This document shows, in pieces, positions 45,792 to 54,888 of a stretch of DNA of 64,000 nt. This DNA is from Pseudomonas brassicacearum subsp. brassicacearum. GTDB taxonomy: Bacteria; Pseudomonadota; Gammaproteobacteria; Pseudomonadales; Pseudomonadaceae. The translations under genes and the position numbers were made by a program. The first letter of the stretch is position 1. Every line of letters starts with the position of its first letter. The notes beneath the pieces are model-generated. The model was not told the DNA's origin. It searched no databases and worked only from the letters and a program-made list of their open reading frames with translations. The stretch spans positions 1-64,000 of the forward strand of contig NZ_VZPJ01000005.1 of the NCBI RefSeq assembly GCF_008801605.1. Reading direction: 5' to 3'.

Positions 45792-46583
45792 ATGATGCAC
45801 AAACACTTGATGATGCCCGCCCTGCTCGCTGCCTGCGTAGCCCTGGCCGCTTGCTCCCACGACCCGAACGCGAACCTGGAACAGGCACGGACCAACTACA
45901 ACGGCCTGCAGGCTGATCCAGCGGCGACCAAAGTGGCTGCATTGGAAACCAAGGACGCCGCCGACTTCCTGGCCAAGGCTGACAAGGCCTACATGGACAA
46001 GGAAGACGAAGCCAAGGTCGACCAGTTGGCCTACTTGACCAACCAGCGCGTCGAAGTGGCCAAGCAGACCATCGCCCTGCGCAACGCCGAAGCCGAGCTT
46101 AAAAACGCCGGTGACGAACGTGCCCGTGCCCTGCTCGATGCGCGTAATGCGCAGATCAAGCAACTGCAGGACAGCCTCAACGCCAAGCAGACCGAACGCG
46201 GTACGCTGGTGACCTTCGGCGACGTGCTGTTCGCCACCAACAAGTCCGACCTGCGCGCCAGCGGCATGACGAATGTGAGCAAACTGGCGCAGTTCCTCCA
46301 GGAAAACCCGGACCGCAAGGTGATCATCGAAGGCTACACCGACAGCACCGGTTCGGATTCCTATAACCAGTCCCTGTCCGAGCGCCGCGCCAGTTCTGTG
46401 CAACTCGCGCTGGTGAAGATGGGCGTCGACCCGGCTCGCATCGTGACACAGGGCTACGGCAAGGAATTCCCGGTGGCTGACAACACCAGCGTCTCGGGCC
46501 GTGCCATGAACCGGCGCGTGGAAGTGACCATCTCCAACGACAACCAGCCAGTGGCCCCACGTTCGACCATGAGCGCCAACTGA
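45792..46583 (+). CDS. lptF: OmpA-family outer membrane lipoprotein, LptF-like
   Basis: A 263-residue lipoprotein: lipobox LAAC with Cys21, then a helical region (EAKVDQLAYLTNQRVEVAKQ) and a C-terminal OmpA/peptidoglycan-binding domain. In that domain IEGYTDSTGSDSYNQSLSERR and GYGKEFPVADN..GRAMNRRVEV are the diagnostic lines. It anchors the envelope to peptidoglycan. Downstream of the DUF4398 gene and near ppc it matches P. aeruginosa lptF (PA3692), a member of the AlgU regulon. A strong terminator follows. Confidence 0.85.
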   Translation: MMHKHLMMPALLAACVALAACSHDPNANLEQARTNYNGLQADPAATKVAALETKDAADFLAKADKAYMDKEDEAKVDQLAYLTNQRVEVAKQTIALRNAEAELKNAGDERARALLDARNAQIKQLQDSLNAKQTERGTLVTFGDVLFATNKSDLRASGMTNVSKLAQFLQENPDRKVIIEGYTDSTGSDSYNQSLSERRASSVQLALVKMGVDPARIVTQGYGKEFPVADNTSVSGRAMNRRVEVTISNDNQPVAPRSTMSAN

Positions 46584-46598
46584 TCGGCTGAGAGCAAC

Positions 46599-46639
46599 AA
46601 AAAAGCCCCGCCTGATTTCTAGTCAGGCGGGGCTTTTTT
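46599..46639 (+). terminator. Intrinsic terminator after lptF
   Basis: AAAAAAGCCCCGCCTGA and TCAGGCGGGGCTTTTTT pair around a TTTCTAG loop, with a T6 run. It lies 16 nt after the lptF stop. Confidence 0.9.
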
Positions 46640-46672
46640 CATGGCCGAATAGGTTTGGCTGTACACAACCCC

Positions 46673-46761
46673 TGTGGGAGCGAGCTTGCTCGCGATGGCG
46701 GCGTGTCAGGCACTATTTATGCTGCTGAACCACCGCTATCGCGAGCAAGCTCGCTCCCACA
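46673..46761. repeat. REPIN after the lptF terminator
   Basis: Facing REP units TGTGGGAGCGAGCTTGCTCG and CGAGCAAGCTCGCTCCCACA, between convergent genes. Confidence 0.9.
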
Positions 46762-46771
46762 GGGGTCTCGC

Positions 46772-47101
46772 TTATGGCTGAAGTTTCTGCGGCGTTTCCT
46801 GGCCCATGCAGCGCACCGCGCGTTTCTTCTCGTTGATCAGCACGCCGGTCAGGCCTTTCTGCTCGGTGTCGAACAACACCAGCACACCATCGATGCATTG
46901 GGCGACCTGGGGGGCCGGCTCCAGGGAAACCTTGTAGTCCTCGCCCGGTACGGTCTTGAGCATGGTGAACTGGTTGAGCAGCAACGCGTCCTCGGGCTTG
47001 GCGAAGTGCAGGTAGCCGTAGTACCACAGCGTCGCAACGGTGCCGAGGATGCTGCAGATACCGGTGATGATCAGGGGGATGGCGTTACGTTCTTCGCTCA
47101 T
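46772..47101 (-). CDS. Small membrane-anchored hypothetical protein
   Basis: A 109-residue protein with one N-terminal membrane helix (IPLIITGICSILGTVATLWYYGYLHF, written here only as its start IPLIITGICSILG). The remainder has LKTVPGEDYKVSLEP and VLVLFDTEQKGLTGVLIN, and probably faces the periplasm. Its start overlaps the stop of the hydrolase gene by four bases, so the two are co-translated. Function unknown. Confidence 0.8.
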   Translation of the reverse strand: MSEERNAIPLIITGICSILGTVATLWYYGYLHFAKPEDALLLNQFTMLKTVPGEDYKVSLEPAPQVAQCIDGVLVLFDTEQKGLTGVLINEKKRAVRCMGQETPQKLQP

Positions 47102-48003
47102 TGCGGACTCTCTGGTGATTCAACGGGTGATTTCGGGTAATTCGGGACCTCGCCCAGGCGGCGCAGGCCGTCGAAGTGCTGGGGGTCGTCGAGGTAGCGC
47201 AGCATCACGGTGCGCCAGGTTGGGTCGGCGAATGTCTGCACATGGCCGCCGCGTGTCAACTGCAAGACCCGCGGCGGCGGCGCAGCTTGATACAGGCGGA
47301 TGCCATTGGAAAGGGGCACGATGGGGTCGTCCAGGCTGTGGTAGATCAATTTCGGCACGCCATTCAATTGCGCCACGGAACTGATCGCGCTGTCACCGTC
47401 CGGTACCAGCCAGGACAATGGCACCTGGAACGGCCAGGTCAACCACGAGGTGCTCAGGGCAAACCGGCCGACGTCACGATAGCTGGCAGGCACGCCATCG
47501 AGCACCAGGGCCTTGAGCTGCCGTTGGCGCTGCGGGTGCTCGACCAGGTAATGCACCGCCAGCGCACCGCCCAGGCTCTGGCCGAGCAGCACCAGAGGCT
47601 TGCCCTGCACCTCGGGCGCCTGGTCGAGCCATTGGAACGCGGCGTCAATGTCCTGGTAAATCGCCGGCAGGCTCGGCTCGCCTTCGGACAGGCCATAACC
47701 CCGGTAGTCGACCATCAACACCTGGTAGCCCTGCTCCGGCAACCACCAGCTCCCGCCCAGGTGCCAGGCCAGGTTGCCACCGTTGCCGTGCAAATGCAGG
47801 ACCGTGCCCTTGACCTCCACACCCGGTTTGACCGGCAGCCACCAGCCGTGGAGCTTGAGACCGTCGGCGGTGGTCAAGGTGACGTCGCGGTATTCGAGCC
47901 TGGCCCGCTCCGGGGTGAACGGCAGGCCGTGCTCGGGGTAGAACAGCAGGGAGCTGCAACCGCTCAGGGCCAGCAGCAGGCAAATGATGCCGAGGGTTCG
48001 CAT
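47098..48003 (-). CDS. Alpha/beta-hydrolase lipoprotein
   Basis: A 301-residue protein with a lipobox (LALSGC, Cys16) and an alpha/beta-hydrolase fold. LHLHGNGGNLAWH is the oxyanion region, VDYRGYGLSEGEPS the next strand, LLGQSLGGALAVHYL the GxSxG nucleophile elbow, and HSLDDPIVPL holds a likely catalytic aspartate. The final histidine is in RGGHVQTFAD. It resembles the YfhR/Bem46 group; substrate unknown. A four-base overlap joins it to the next small gene. Confidence 0.9.
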   Translation of the reverse strand: MRTLGIICLLLALSGCSSLLFYPEHGLPFTPERARLEYRDVTLTTADGLKLHGWWLPVKPGVEVKGTVLHLHGNGGNLAWHLGGSWWLPEQGYQVLMVDYRGYGLSEGEPSLPAIYQDIDAAFQWLDQAPEVQGKPLVLLGQSLGGALAVHYLVEHPQRQRQLKALVLDGVPASYRDVGRFALSTSWLTWPFQVPLSWLVPDGDSAISSVAQLNGVPKLIYHSLDDPIVPLSNGIRLYQAAPPPRVLQLTRGGHVQTFADPTWRTVMLRYLDDPQHFDGLRRLGEVPNYPKSPVESPESPQ

Positions 48004-48043
48004 CCGGTGAAACCTCGCAAGTCAGAAGTAAACGCAGTCCCCC

Positions 48044-48132
48044 TGTGGGAGCGAGCTCGCTCGCGATAGCGGTGGGTCAGTCACAGCCGTACTGACTGTG
48101 CTGACGCTATCGCGAGCAAGCTCGCTCCCACA
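48044..48132. repeat. REPIN between the hydrolase and DUF1704 genes
   Basis: Left unit TGTGGGAGCGAGCTCGCTCGCG and right unit CGCGAGCAAGCTCGCTCCCACA; the left unit differs slightly (CTCGCTCG for CTTGCTCG). Confidence 0.88.
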
Positions 48133-48148
48133 GGGATTGGTGGTGCGA

Positions 48149-49426
48149 TTAGAGGATATTGGAATAATCCGCTTCGATCCGGTCCAGGCTCAGGTGGTTC
48201 AGGAAGTTGGAGAAACACATCCAGGCCGACAGGGCGTTCATGTCGCGGAACTGCTCGGGCAGGTACTTGGGCGGTACGACCAGGCCTTCGTCCACCAGTT
48301 GCCGCAACGTGCGCATGTCCTCGAGGGTGGTCTTGCCGCAGAACAGCAGCGGCACCTGTTCCAGCTTGCCCTTGCGCACGGCCAACTGAATGTAGTTGTA
48401 AACCATGATGAAGCCTTTGAGGTAGGACAAGTCTTTGGTGAATGGCAGCCCCGTCGGCACCGACCCTCGGAAAACCCGACTGGCGTTGCCGTAGCTTTCG
48501 GCCATTTCAAAACCCTGCTCGCGGAAGAACTCGAAGACCTGCAGGAAATCGGCGCCCTCCTCCACCATGTGAATGGCCCGGGTGCGGTTGGTCAGTTTGC
48601 GCAGGCGGCTCGGGTAGGAGGCGAAGGTGATGATTTCCATCAGGATCGCCAGGCCTTCCTGAGTCACCGTGGACGAGGGTGGGCCCTTGGACAGGAAGGT
48701 GCAGATCGGCTGGTTGAGGCCGTTGAGGGTGGTGCCGACGTGCACCAACCCTTCGTGGACTTCCAGCGCTCGTACGTCGCGCTCGTTGAACATCGCATCG
48801 GTGCGGATCTTGATGTAGTCCGCGCCCGCCGCTGCGTCGGCCACGATGCCATCGGACTCGAACACCCGGATGGTTTCCTCGGCTTCGCCAAACACCCGGT
48901 TGAGGCGGTGTTGCAGCAGGCTGACGGCTTCCTTGGCGCTGAGGACTTTCGGCTCGTCCTTGAGGTCGCCACGGCCATCGATGTTGTTCAGGTAATCGGA
49001 GAGCATCAGGCCCAGGTCGGCCAGGGTCGGGTCGCCGGCGTGGAAAGCATCGGAGGCGGCGCCATAGAGCTCCTGGGAGATCAACCCGAAATCCTCGGTG
49101 CCACGCGCCTCGAGCATGCGCACCACCATGCGGTATTCCTTGCACATGCGGCGCATGATCTGGCCAACCGGGTTGAACTGCCCAAGCTGGCGGGTGATGT
49201 CGCGCTCGATGTTCTGGAACTCCAGCTTCACCTTGCTCGAATCGAAGGACAGTGGCCGGTTGAGGTAATAGTCGCGATCCACCGCGGGCATTTCCTTGCC
49301 CTTGGCCTTGAGAAAGCCCTTGCGGATGTTCTCGTCCCACTTCACCGCGTCGAGGATGCGAATCGGCGTTTGCGCCAGCACAATGCGATCGGACAAGGTG
49401 CGTATCGTCTGCTGGTAATCGTCCAC
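48149..49426 (-). CDS. DUF1704 / QEGLA-motif protein, putative metallopeptidase
   Basis: A 425-residue protein of the family named flavohemoglobin expression-modulating QEGLA motif protein. The motifs are VHEGLVHVGTTLNG (about residue 224) and TVTQEGLAILMEI (about 256). HEGLVH fits the HExxxH zinc motif seen in the eukaryotic relatives (MATCAP/KIAA0895-type tyrosine carboxypeptidases), with QEGLA's glutamate as a likely third ligand. A bacterial substrate is unknown. It lies 36 nt after a lipoprotein gene and probably shares its transcript. Confidence 0.88.
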   Translation of the reverse strand: MDDYQQTIRTLSDRIVLAQTPIRILDAVKWDENIRKGFLKAKGKEMPAVDRDYYLNRPLSFDSSKVKLEFQNIERDITRQLGQFNPVGQIMRRMCKEYRMVVRMLEARGTEDFGLISQELYGAASDAFHAGDPTLADLGLMLSDYLNNIDGRGDLKDEPKVLSAKEAVSLLQHRLNRVFGEAEETIRVFESDGIVADAAAGADYIKIRTDAMFNERDVRALEVHEGLVHVGTTLNGLNQPICTFLSKGPPSSTVTQEGLAILMEIITFASYPSRLRKLTNRTRAIHMVEEGADFLQVFEFFREQGFEMAESYGNASRVFRGSVPTGLPFTKDLSYLKGFIMVYNYIQLAVRKGKLEQVPLLFCGKTTLEDMRTLRQLVDEGLVVPPKYLPEQFRDMNALSAWMCFSNFLNHLSLDRIEADYSNIL

Positions 49427-49462
49427 CCGGAACTCCTGTGAAAAAACGTCCGCTTGTTGCTG

Positions 49463-50017
49463 TTATTGGGATTTGACCAGCCGCTGGTAGCGCACGGCCT
49501 CCGAGAACACATCGGAATTGGCCGGGTCGTCGAGGTAACTGAAAACCTTGTTCATGTCGCTGTCCACTAGCACGCCATCGCCTTCCTCGCTCTGGTTCGG
49601 CTGGCCGCTGAGGCGTTTCTGGGCGATGGCCTGGTTGATCTGATCCAGGTCCAGGTTGTAGACCACCAATTCTTGCTTGTCGGTCAACTCGAAACCGGCG
49701 ATCAAATAATGGCCGCCAAACCGGGCCGGCACCTTGGCTGACACGTACCAGCGGCTGCCATGACGGGAAACGGTCAGCGGGATGGCTTCGCGCTCATGGG
49801 GCCTGGCCCTGAAGTAGCTGATGGCCTGGTAGCGGTGCTTGCCGACCTTCGTCAGCTCCAGGTTCAACGGTTCGCCCCAGGCATTGGTGCTGGTCCAGTG
49901 ACCGAGCAGGCCCTCGGGCGCCGCTTCGCTGTCAGGCAACGGCGCCTTGAACGACACCAGACAACCACTGAGCAGCAGCAACGACACGGCCAGTACAACG
50001 GCACGCCAGGCTTTCAT
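49463..50017 (-). CDS. Hypothetical lipoprotein
   Basis: A 184-residue lipoprotein: lipobox LLSGC with Cys19. The mature region contains EGLLGHWTSTNAWGEPLNLEL, YLIAGFELTDKQELVVYNLD and a C-terminal VFSYLDDPANSDVFSE segment. It looks like a small beta-rich envelope protein. I do not recognise the family. It precedes the DUF1704 gene by 36 nt. Confidence 0.83.
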   Translation of the reverse strand: MKAWRAVVLAVSLLLLSGCLVSFKAPLPDSEAAPEGLLGHWTSTNAWGEPLNLELTKVGKHRYQAISYFRARPHEREAIPLTVSRHGSRWYVSAKVPARFGGHYLIAGFELTDKQELVVYNLDLDQINQAIAQKRLSGQPNQSEEGDGVLVDSDMNKVFSYLDDPANSDVFSEAVRYQRLVKSQ

Positions 50018-50045
50018 TTGAACTCCCTATGGCACACAACGCGTT

Positions 50046-50149
50046 GATCGTTCCCACGCTCTGCGTGGGAATGCAGCCATGGACGCTCCGCGTCCACTGT
50101 GACGCAGAGCGTCACGGGATTCATTCCCACGCGGAGCGTGGGAACGATC
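50046..50149. repeat. GATCGTTCCCACGC-type repeat, full copy
   Basis: GATCGTTCCCACGCTCTGCGTGGGAATGC at the left and GCGGAGCGTGGGAACGATC at the right, with GACGCAGAGCGTCACGGG between. The best preserved reference copy for comparing 13295, 14197, 39977 and 40111. Confidence 0.85.
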
Positions 50150-50158
50150 AGTTCGGGG

Positions 50159-50875
50159 TTACACCGACGCCAGTACCAGGTGCATGTAGCGGGTCAGGAT
50201 GCCGAGCATATCTTCATCGGCTACCGGCTCGGCGCCATTGAGCAAGCCCTGATATTCCATCCGTCCGATAATCGCCGTCAACACTTTGGCATCCTGTTGC
50301 GGCTCACGGGAGCCCAATACCTGGAAAAACTGACAGGTGCCGTGCAGCAAAATCTGCTGGTGGGAACGCACCAACACCGCCAGGCGCGGGTTGAGCAGCG
50401 CTTCCTGGCGGAAGGCCTGTTCGGCCATCAGGTATTCACGGCGACTGTCCAATTGGTGTTGCACGTAGTCGGCGGTCATCCGGGCAATGTCGTCCGCCAG
50501 CTGCGAGCGCGATTGGGCGCTGCCGTCACCGTAAGCGACCATTTCCCGCAGCAGGCCTTCGTTGTTGGTCCACAGCTTGGCCATGAACGCCGCGCTGCGT
50601 TCCACATACTGGGCGAAGGTATCGGTGAGCAAGTCATCGATGTCCTTGAAATAATACGTGGTGGCCGACAGCGGCACGCCCGCTTCGGCGGCCACGGCGC
50701 GGTGACGCACGGCTCGCACGCCGTCGCGCACCACAATGCGCATGGCCGCGTCGAGAATCTCCTGGCGACGCTGCTCACTGCCCTGTCGGCTGGCCTTGCG
50801 GCCCTGGTACTGAACACTTTCAGCGACAGCCGTGGCGACGCCCGCTGCACCTTCTGAAGCCATTGCACGATTCAC
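50159..50875 (-). CDS. TetR-family regulator next to lysS
   Basis: A 238-residue regulator with an alanine-rich N-terminal extension of about 35 residues before the helix-turn-helix: RRQEILDAAMRIVVRDGVRAV, then AEAGVPLSATTYYFKDIDDL. The C-terminal domain is all-helical. A TetR gene is found beside lysS in other pseudomonads as well. Its upstream region has the near-palindrome GTAACCAATTGATAC, which might be its own operator. Ligand and targets unknown. Confidence 0.88.
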   Translation of the reverse strand: MNRAMASEGAAGVATAVAESVQYQGRKASRQGSEQRRQEILDAAMRIVVRDGVRAVRHRAVAAEAGVPLSATTYYFKDIDDLLTDTFAQYVERSAAFMAKLWTNNEGLLREMVAYGDGSAQSRSQLADDIARMTADYVQHQLDSRREYLMAEQAFRQEALLNPRLAVLVRSHQQILLHGTCQFFQVLGSREPQQDAKVLTAIIGRMEYQGLLNGAEPVADEDMLGILTRYMHLVLASV

Positions 50876-50937
50876 GACAGGTCTTCCTCGCTCTTTGAAA
50901 AAGTAACCAATTGATACGTTTGTACCAGACAGGCAAT

Positions 50938-50965
50938 AAAAAGCCGCCCTTCCAGGCGGCTTTTT
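50938..50965 (-). terminator. Terminator after lysS
   Basis: AAAAAGCCGCC and GGCGGCTTTTT pair around a CTTCCA loop. With T tracts in both directions it can end lysS and shield the TetR gene. Confidence 0.88.
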
Positions 50966-50976
50966 AGTTGAAGCAC

Positions 50977-52479
50977 TTACGCTTGAGGCCGCATGTGCGG
51001 GAAGAGAATCACGTCCCGGATCGACGGTGAGTTGGTCAACAACATCACCAGGCGATCGATGCCGATGCCTTCGCCAGCGGTCGGCGGCATGCCGTACTCC
51101 AGGGCACGCACGAAGTCGGCATCGTAGTGCATGGCTTCGTCGTCGCCGGCGTCCTTGTCAGCCACCTGGGCCATGAAACGCTCGGCCTGGTCTTCTGCAT
51201 CGTTGAGCTCGGAATAGGCGTTGGCGATTTCACGGCCACCGATGAACAGCTCGAAACGGTCGGTCACGCTTGGGTTCTCGTCGTTACGACGGGCCAGCGG
51301 CGACACTTCGAACGGGTACTGGGTGATGAAGTGCGGCTGCTCCAGCTTGTGCTCGACCAGCTCTTCGAAAATCATCACTTGCAGCTTGCCCAGACCTTCG
51401 AAGCCGAGCACCTTGGCACCGGCCTTCTTGGCGATGGCGCGAGCCTTTTCGATGTCGTTCAGATCATCGGCAGTCAGTTCAGGGTTGTACTTGAGGATCG
51501 AGTCGAACACCGACAGGCGCACGAACGGCTCGCCGAAGTGGAACACCTTGTCGCCGTACGGCACGTCGGTCGTCCCGAGAACAAGCTGGGCCAGCTCGCG
51601 GAACAGTTCCTCGGTCAGGTCCATGTTGTCTTCGTAGTCGGCGTAGGCCTGGTAGAACTCGAGCATGGTGAACTCGGGGTTGTGCCGGGTCGAAACACCT
51701 TCGTTACGGAAGTTGCGGTTGATCTCGAAGACCTTTTCGAAGCCACCCACAACCAGACGCTTGAGGTACAGCTCCGGCGCGATACGCAGGAACATTTCCA
51801 TGTCCAGGGCGTTGTGGTGGGTTTCGAACGGCTTGGCCGCCGCACCGCCAGGGATGGTCTGCAGCATCGGCGTCTCGACTTCCAGGAAGTCACGCTTCAT
51901 CAGGAAGCTGCGGATGTGGGCGATGACTTGCGAGCGCACGCGGAACGTCTGGCGCACGTCTTCGTTGACGATCAGGTCGACGTAGCGCTGGCGATAGCGC
52001 TGCTCGGTGTCGGTCAGGCCGTGGTGCTTGTCCGGCAGCGGGCGCAGGGACTTGGTCAGCAGGCGCACGCTGGTCATCTCGACGTACAGGTCGCCCTTGC
52101 CGGAACGGGCCAGGGTGCCTTCGGCGGCAATGATGTCGCCCAGGTCCCAGGTCTTGACGGCGGCCAGGGTTTCTTCCGGCAGGGTCTTGCGGTTGACGTA
52201 GACCTGGAGGCGCCCGGTCATGTCCTGGATCACCATGAACGAACCACGATCGAGCACGATACGACCGGCCACCTTGACTGGAATCGCCGCCTCGGCCAGC
52301 TCTTCCTTGGTCTTGTCCGCATACTGCTTCTGCAAGACGTCGCAGTAGGCGTCGCGGCGGAAGTCGTTGGGGAAGGCCTGGCCCTTGGCGCGCTCGGCAG
52401 CAAGCTTTTCCTTGCGCAGGGCGATCAGGGAGTTTTCTTCCTGTTGCAGGGCTTGCGGGTCGAGTTCTAGGTCGCTCAT
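50977..52479 (-). CDS. lysS: Lysyl-tRNA synthetase, class II
   Basis: Charges tRNA-Lys. It has 500 residues from the ATG at 52479 ([21 protein letters not shown]). An N-terminal OB-fold ([19 protein letters not shown]) binds the anticodon. Class II motif 2 is [18 protein letters not shown] and motif 3 is [20 protein letters not shown] 33-residue upstream extension is open but would overlap the prfB-lysS gap and is rejected. It follows prfB, the usual pairing. Confidence 0.98.
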   Translation of the reverse strand: MSDLELDPQALQQEENSLIALRKEKLAAERAKGQAFPNDFRRDAYCDVLQKQYADKTKEELAEAAIPVKVAGRIVLDRGSFMVIQDMTGRLQVYVNRKTLPEETLAAVKTWDLGDIIAAEGTLARSGKGDLYVEMTSVRLLTKSLRPLPDKHHGLTDTEQRYRQRYVDLIVNEDVRQTFRVRSQVIAHIRSFLMKRDFLEVETPMLQTIPGGAAAKPFETHHNALDMEMFLRIAPELYLKRLVVGGFEKVFEINRNFRNEGVSTRHNPEFTMLEFYQAYADYEDNMDLTEELFRELAQLVLGTTDVPYGDKVFHFGEPFVRLSVFDSILKYNPELTADDLNDIEKARAIAKKAGAKVLGFEGLGKLQVMIFEELVEHKLEQPHFITQYPFEVSPLARRNDENPSVTDRFELFIGGREIANAYSELNDAEDQAERFMAQVADKDAGDDEAMHYDADFVRALEYGMPPTAGEGIGIDRLVMLLTNSPSIRDVILFPHMRPQA

Positions 52480-52588
52480 GTCTTTAAGGATTCCATCACA
52501 GGTTCGTTGCCCCCGGCCCCGGGCCGGAGTTTGCGGGCGAGTCATGCTCCTTGATGGAAGCATGCCTGCCCGCCGCATGGGTGTCGCG

Positions 52589-53684
52589 TTACAGCCCTTG
52601 TTTGAGGCTGGCGATCAGGTATTCATCGATATCGCCATCGAGCACCTTGTCGCAATCGCTGCGTTCGATGCTGGTCCGCAGATCCTTGATCCGCGAGGCA
52701 TCGAGCACGTACGAACGGATCTGGTGACCCCAGCCGATGTCCGACTTGGTGTCTTCCAGCGCCTGGGACGCCGCGTTGCGCTTCTGCACTTCCTGCTCGT
52801 ACAGGCGAGCCCGGAGCATCTTCATCGCGGTGTCTTTGTTGGCGTGCTGGGAACGCTCGTTCTGGCAGCTGACCACGGTGTTGGTCGGTACGTGGGTAAT
52901 CCGTACGGCCGAGTCGGTGGTGTTAACGTGCTGACCACCGGCCCCGGAGGAACGGTAGGTGTCGATGCGCAAGTCCGCCGGGTTGATCTCGATCTCGATG
53001 TTGTCATCGATTTCCGGCGAAACGAATACGGCCGAGAACGAGGTGTGGCGGCGGTTGCCGGAGTCGAACGGGCTCTTGCGCACCAGGCGGTGCACGCCGA
53101 TCTCGGTCCGCAGCCAGCCAAAGGCGTATTCGCCCTTGATGTGCACGGTGGCGCCCTTGATCCCGGCGACTTCACCGGCCGACAGTTCCATGATGGTGGC
53201 GTCGAAACCGCGTTTATCAGCCCAGCGCAGGTACATTCGCAGCAGGATGTTGGCCCAGTCCTGGGCTTCGGTGCCGCCGGAGCCGGCCTGGATGTCCAGG
53301 TAGGCGTTGTTCATGTCCATCTCGCCGCTGAACATGCGACGGAATTCCAGCTTGGCGAGGTTCTCGTCGAGACGTGTCAGCTCGGCGACGACATCGCCGA
53401 CCGCGCCCTCATCGTTCTCTTCGACAGCCATGTCCAGCAGGTCGCGGCAATCGGCCAGGCCGCTGGACAACTCGTCCAGGGTCTCGACGATCTGCGCCAG
53501 CGCAGAACGCTCGCGGCCCAGTTCCTGGGCGTACGAAGGGTTGTTCCAGACATTCGGATCTTCAAGCTCGCGATTGACTTCGGTCAGACGCTCATGCTTT
53601 TGATCGTAGTCAAAGATACCCCCGAATAGTTTCGGAGCGCTCGGACAGGTCCTTGATGGTGTTAAGGATCGGGTTGATTTCCAT
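52589..53684 (-). CDS. prfB: Peptide chain release factor 2, made by programmed +1 frameshift
   Basis: Releases peptides at UGA and UAA. The first 24 sense codons ([22 protein letters not shown], then Y and L) end at an in-frame TGA (53612-53610). The main body continues in the +1 frame to 52589, giving 364 residues. The anticodon-like SPF tripeptide is in [16 protein letters not shown] and the GGQ loop in [20 protein letters not shown]. Start ATG at 53684. The frameshift makes synthesis self-limiting: low RF2 favours shifting. It is followed by lysS. Confidence 0.97.
53609..53621 (-). other. prfB: prfB +1 frameshift site
   Basis: Reading the minus strand, GGGGG TAT CTT TGA C: an internal Shine-Dalgarno-like G run three bases before the slippery CTT, then the TGA stop and a C. 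This is the classic RF2 autoregulatory site. Confidence 0.95.
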
Positions 53685-53841
53685 GGCGGGCAGCACTCGT
53701 TGGCGAACTTTTGAAAGCCGGCGAGTATAACGTAATCAAGCGCCAGCGGCAGCCCGCCTGGCGGCTTTAGGGGTAATGAGGTTCAGGGATTGATCTGCAC
53801 AATCCCCCTCACCACAAAAAGCCTCTTCGCCAAGCAGGGAT

Positions 53842-54843
53842 TTATTCAACCCCCACCCGATTACGCCCATTGTGCTTGGCCAGGTACAGCCCCTTGTCCG
53901 CCGCCGAGATCAATTGCCGGCAATCGCTACCCTGCTGGGGGATGAAGGTCGAGACGCCGATGCTGACGGTCAGGTTTTCGCCGCCGTCGGGCGTGGTGTG
54001 GGGGATTTTCAGGGCGACGACGCCCTGGCGCAGTTTCTCGGCCATCAGCCGGGCGCCGCCCGGCGAGGTGCCGGGCAGGACCAGGGCGAACTCCTCGCCG
54101 CCGTAACGGGCCGGCAAGTCGGATGGACGGCTGCACGCCTCGCGGATCGCCGTGGCGACCTTGCGCAGCGCTTCGTCACCTTCCAAATGGCCGAAGTTGT
54201 CGTTGTAGGCCTTGAAGTAGTCCACATCGATCATCAGCAGCGACAGCTGGCTCTGGTCGCGCATCGCCCTGCGCCATTCCAACTCCAGGTATTCGTCGAA
54301 GTGGCGACGATTGGACAACCCGGTCAGGCCGTCGGAGTTCATCAAGCGTTGCAGCACCAGGTTGGTGTCGAGCAGTTGCTGCTGGCTGACCCGCAGTGCC
54401 CGATAGGCCGCGTCGCGTTGCAAAAGCATCATGTAGGAACGCGAGTGATAGCGGATGCGCGCCACCAGCTCGATGTTGTCCGGCAACTTGACCAGGTAGT
54501 CGTTGGCCCCGGCGGCGAACGCCGCGCTCTTGACCAGCGGGTCCTCCTTGGTGGACAGGACAATGATCGGGATATCGCGGGTGGCCGGATGGTTACGGTA
54601 CTCGCGCACCAGGCTCAGGCCATCCAGGCCGGGCATCACCAGGTCCTGGAGAATCACCGTCGGCTTGATGCGAACCGCATGGGCGATGGCCTGGTGAGGA
54701 TCGGAGCAGAAATGGAAGTCGATGTTGTCTTCGTTCGATAGCCCGCGCCGCACCGCCTCGCCGATCATCGCCTGATCGTCGATGAGCAAGACCATGGCCG
54801 CGTTCTCATCGCGCTTGAAATCGTCTAGCTGCAGATCATTCAT
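53842..54843 (-). CDS. wspR: WspR, diguanylate cyclase response regulator
   Basis: Output protein of the Wsp surface-sensing system, making c-di-GMP. It has 333 residues. The receiver domain (about 15-140) holds [13 protein letters not shown] with the phosphorylated aspartate. A helical linker leads to a GGDEF domain with the active motif GGEEF and the inhibitory site RPSD just before it, so both catalysis and feedback look intact. It lies 45 nt after wspF, the only non-overlapping join in the operon. Confidence 0.97.
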   Translation of the reverse strand: MNDLQLDDFKRDENAAMVLLIDDQAMIGEAVRRGLSNEDNIDFHFCSDPHQAIAHAVRIKPTVILQDLVMPGLDGLSLVREYRNHPATRDIPIIVLSTKEDPLVKSAAFAAGANDYLVKLPDNIELVARIRYHSRSYMMLLQRDAAYRALRVSQQQLLDTNLVLQRLMNSDGLTGLSNRRHFDEYLELEWRRAMRDQSQLSLLMIDVDYFKAYNDNFGHLEGDEALRKVATAIREACSRPSDLPARYGGEEFALVLPGTSPGGARLMAEKLRQGVVALKIPHTTPDGGENLTVSIGVSTFIPQQGSDCRQLISAADKGLYLAKHNGRNRVGVE

Positions 54844-54888
54844 GGTGGCTTACCTGAGTACGCCCTGGGGCAACACTGGCGGGGTTCT

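Noticed and set aside
52589..53470. prfB starting at an internal ATG (293-residue protein)
   Set aside because: The conserved N-terminal codons, the in-frame TGA and the CTT TGA C shift site upstream show the true gene starts at 53684.
53786..53806. GGGATTG/CAATCCC hairpin after the wspR stop
   Set aside because: A 7-bp stem extended by GAGG/CCTC, but with no T tract on the minus strand; too weak to call as the wsp terminator.
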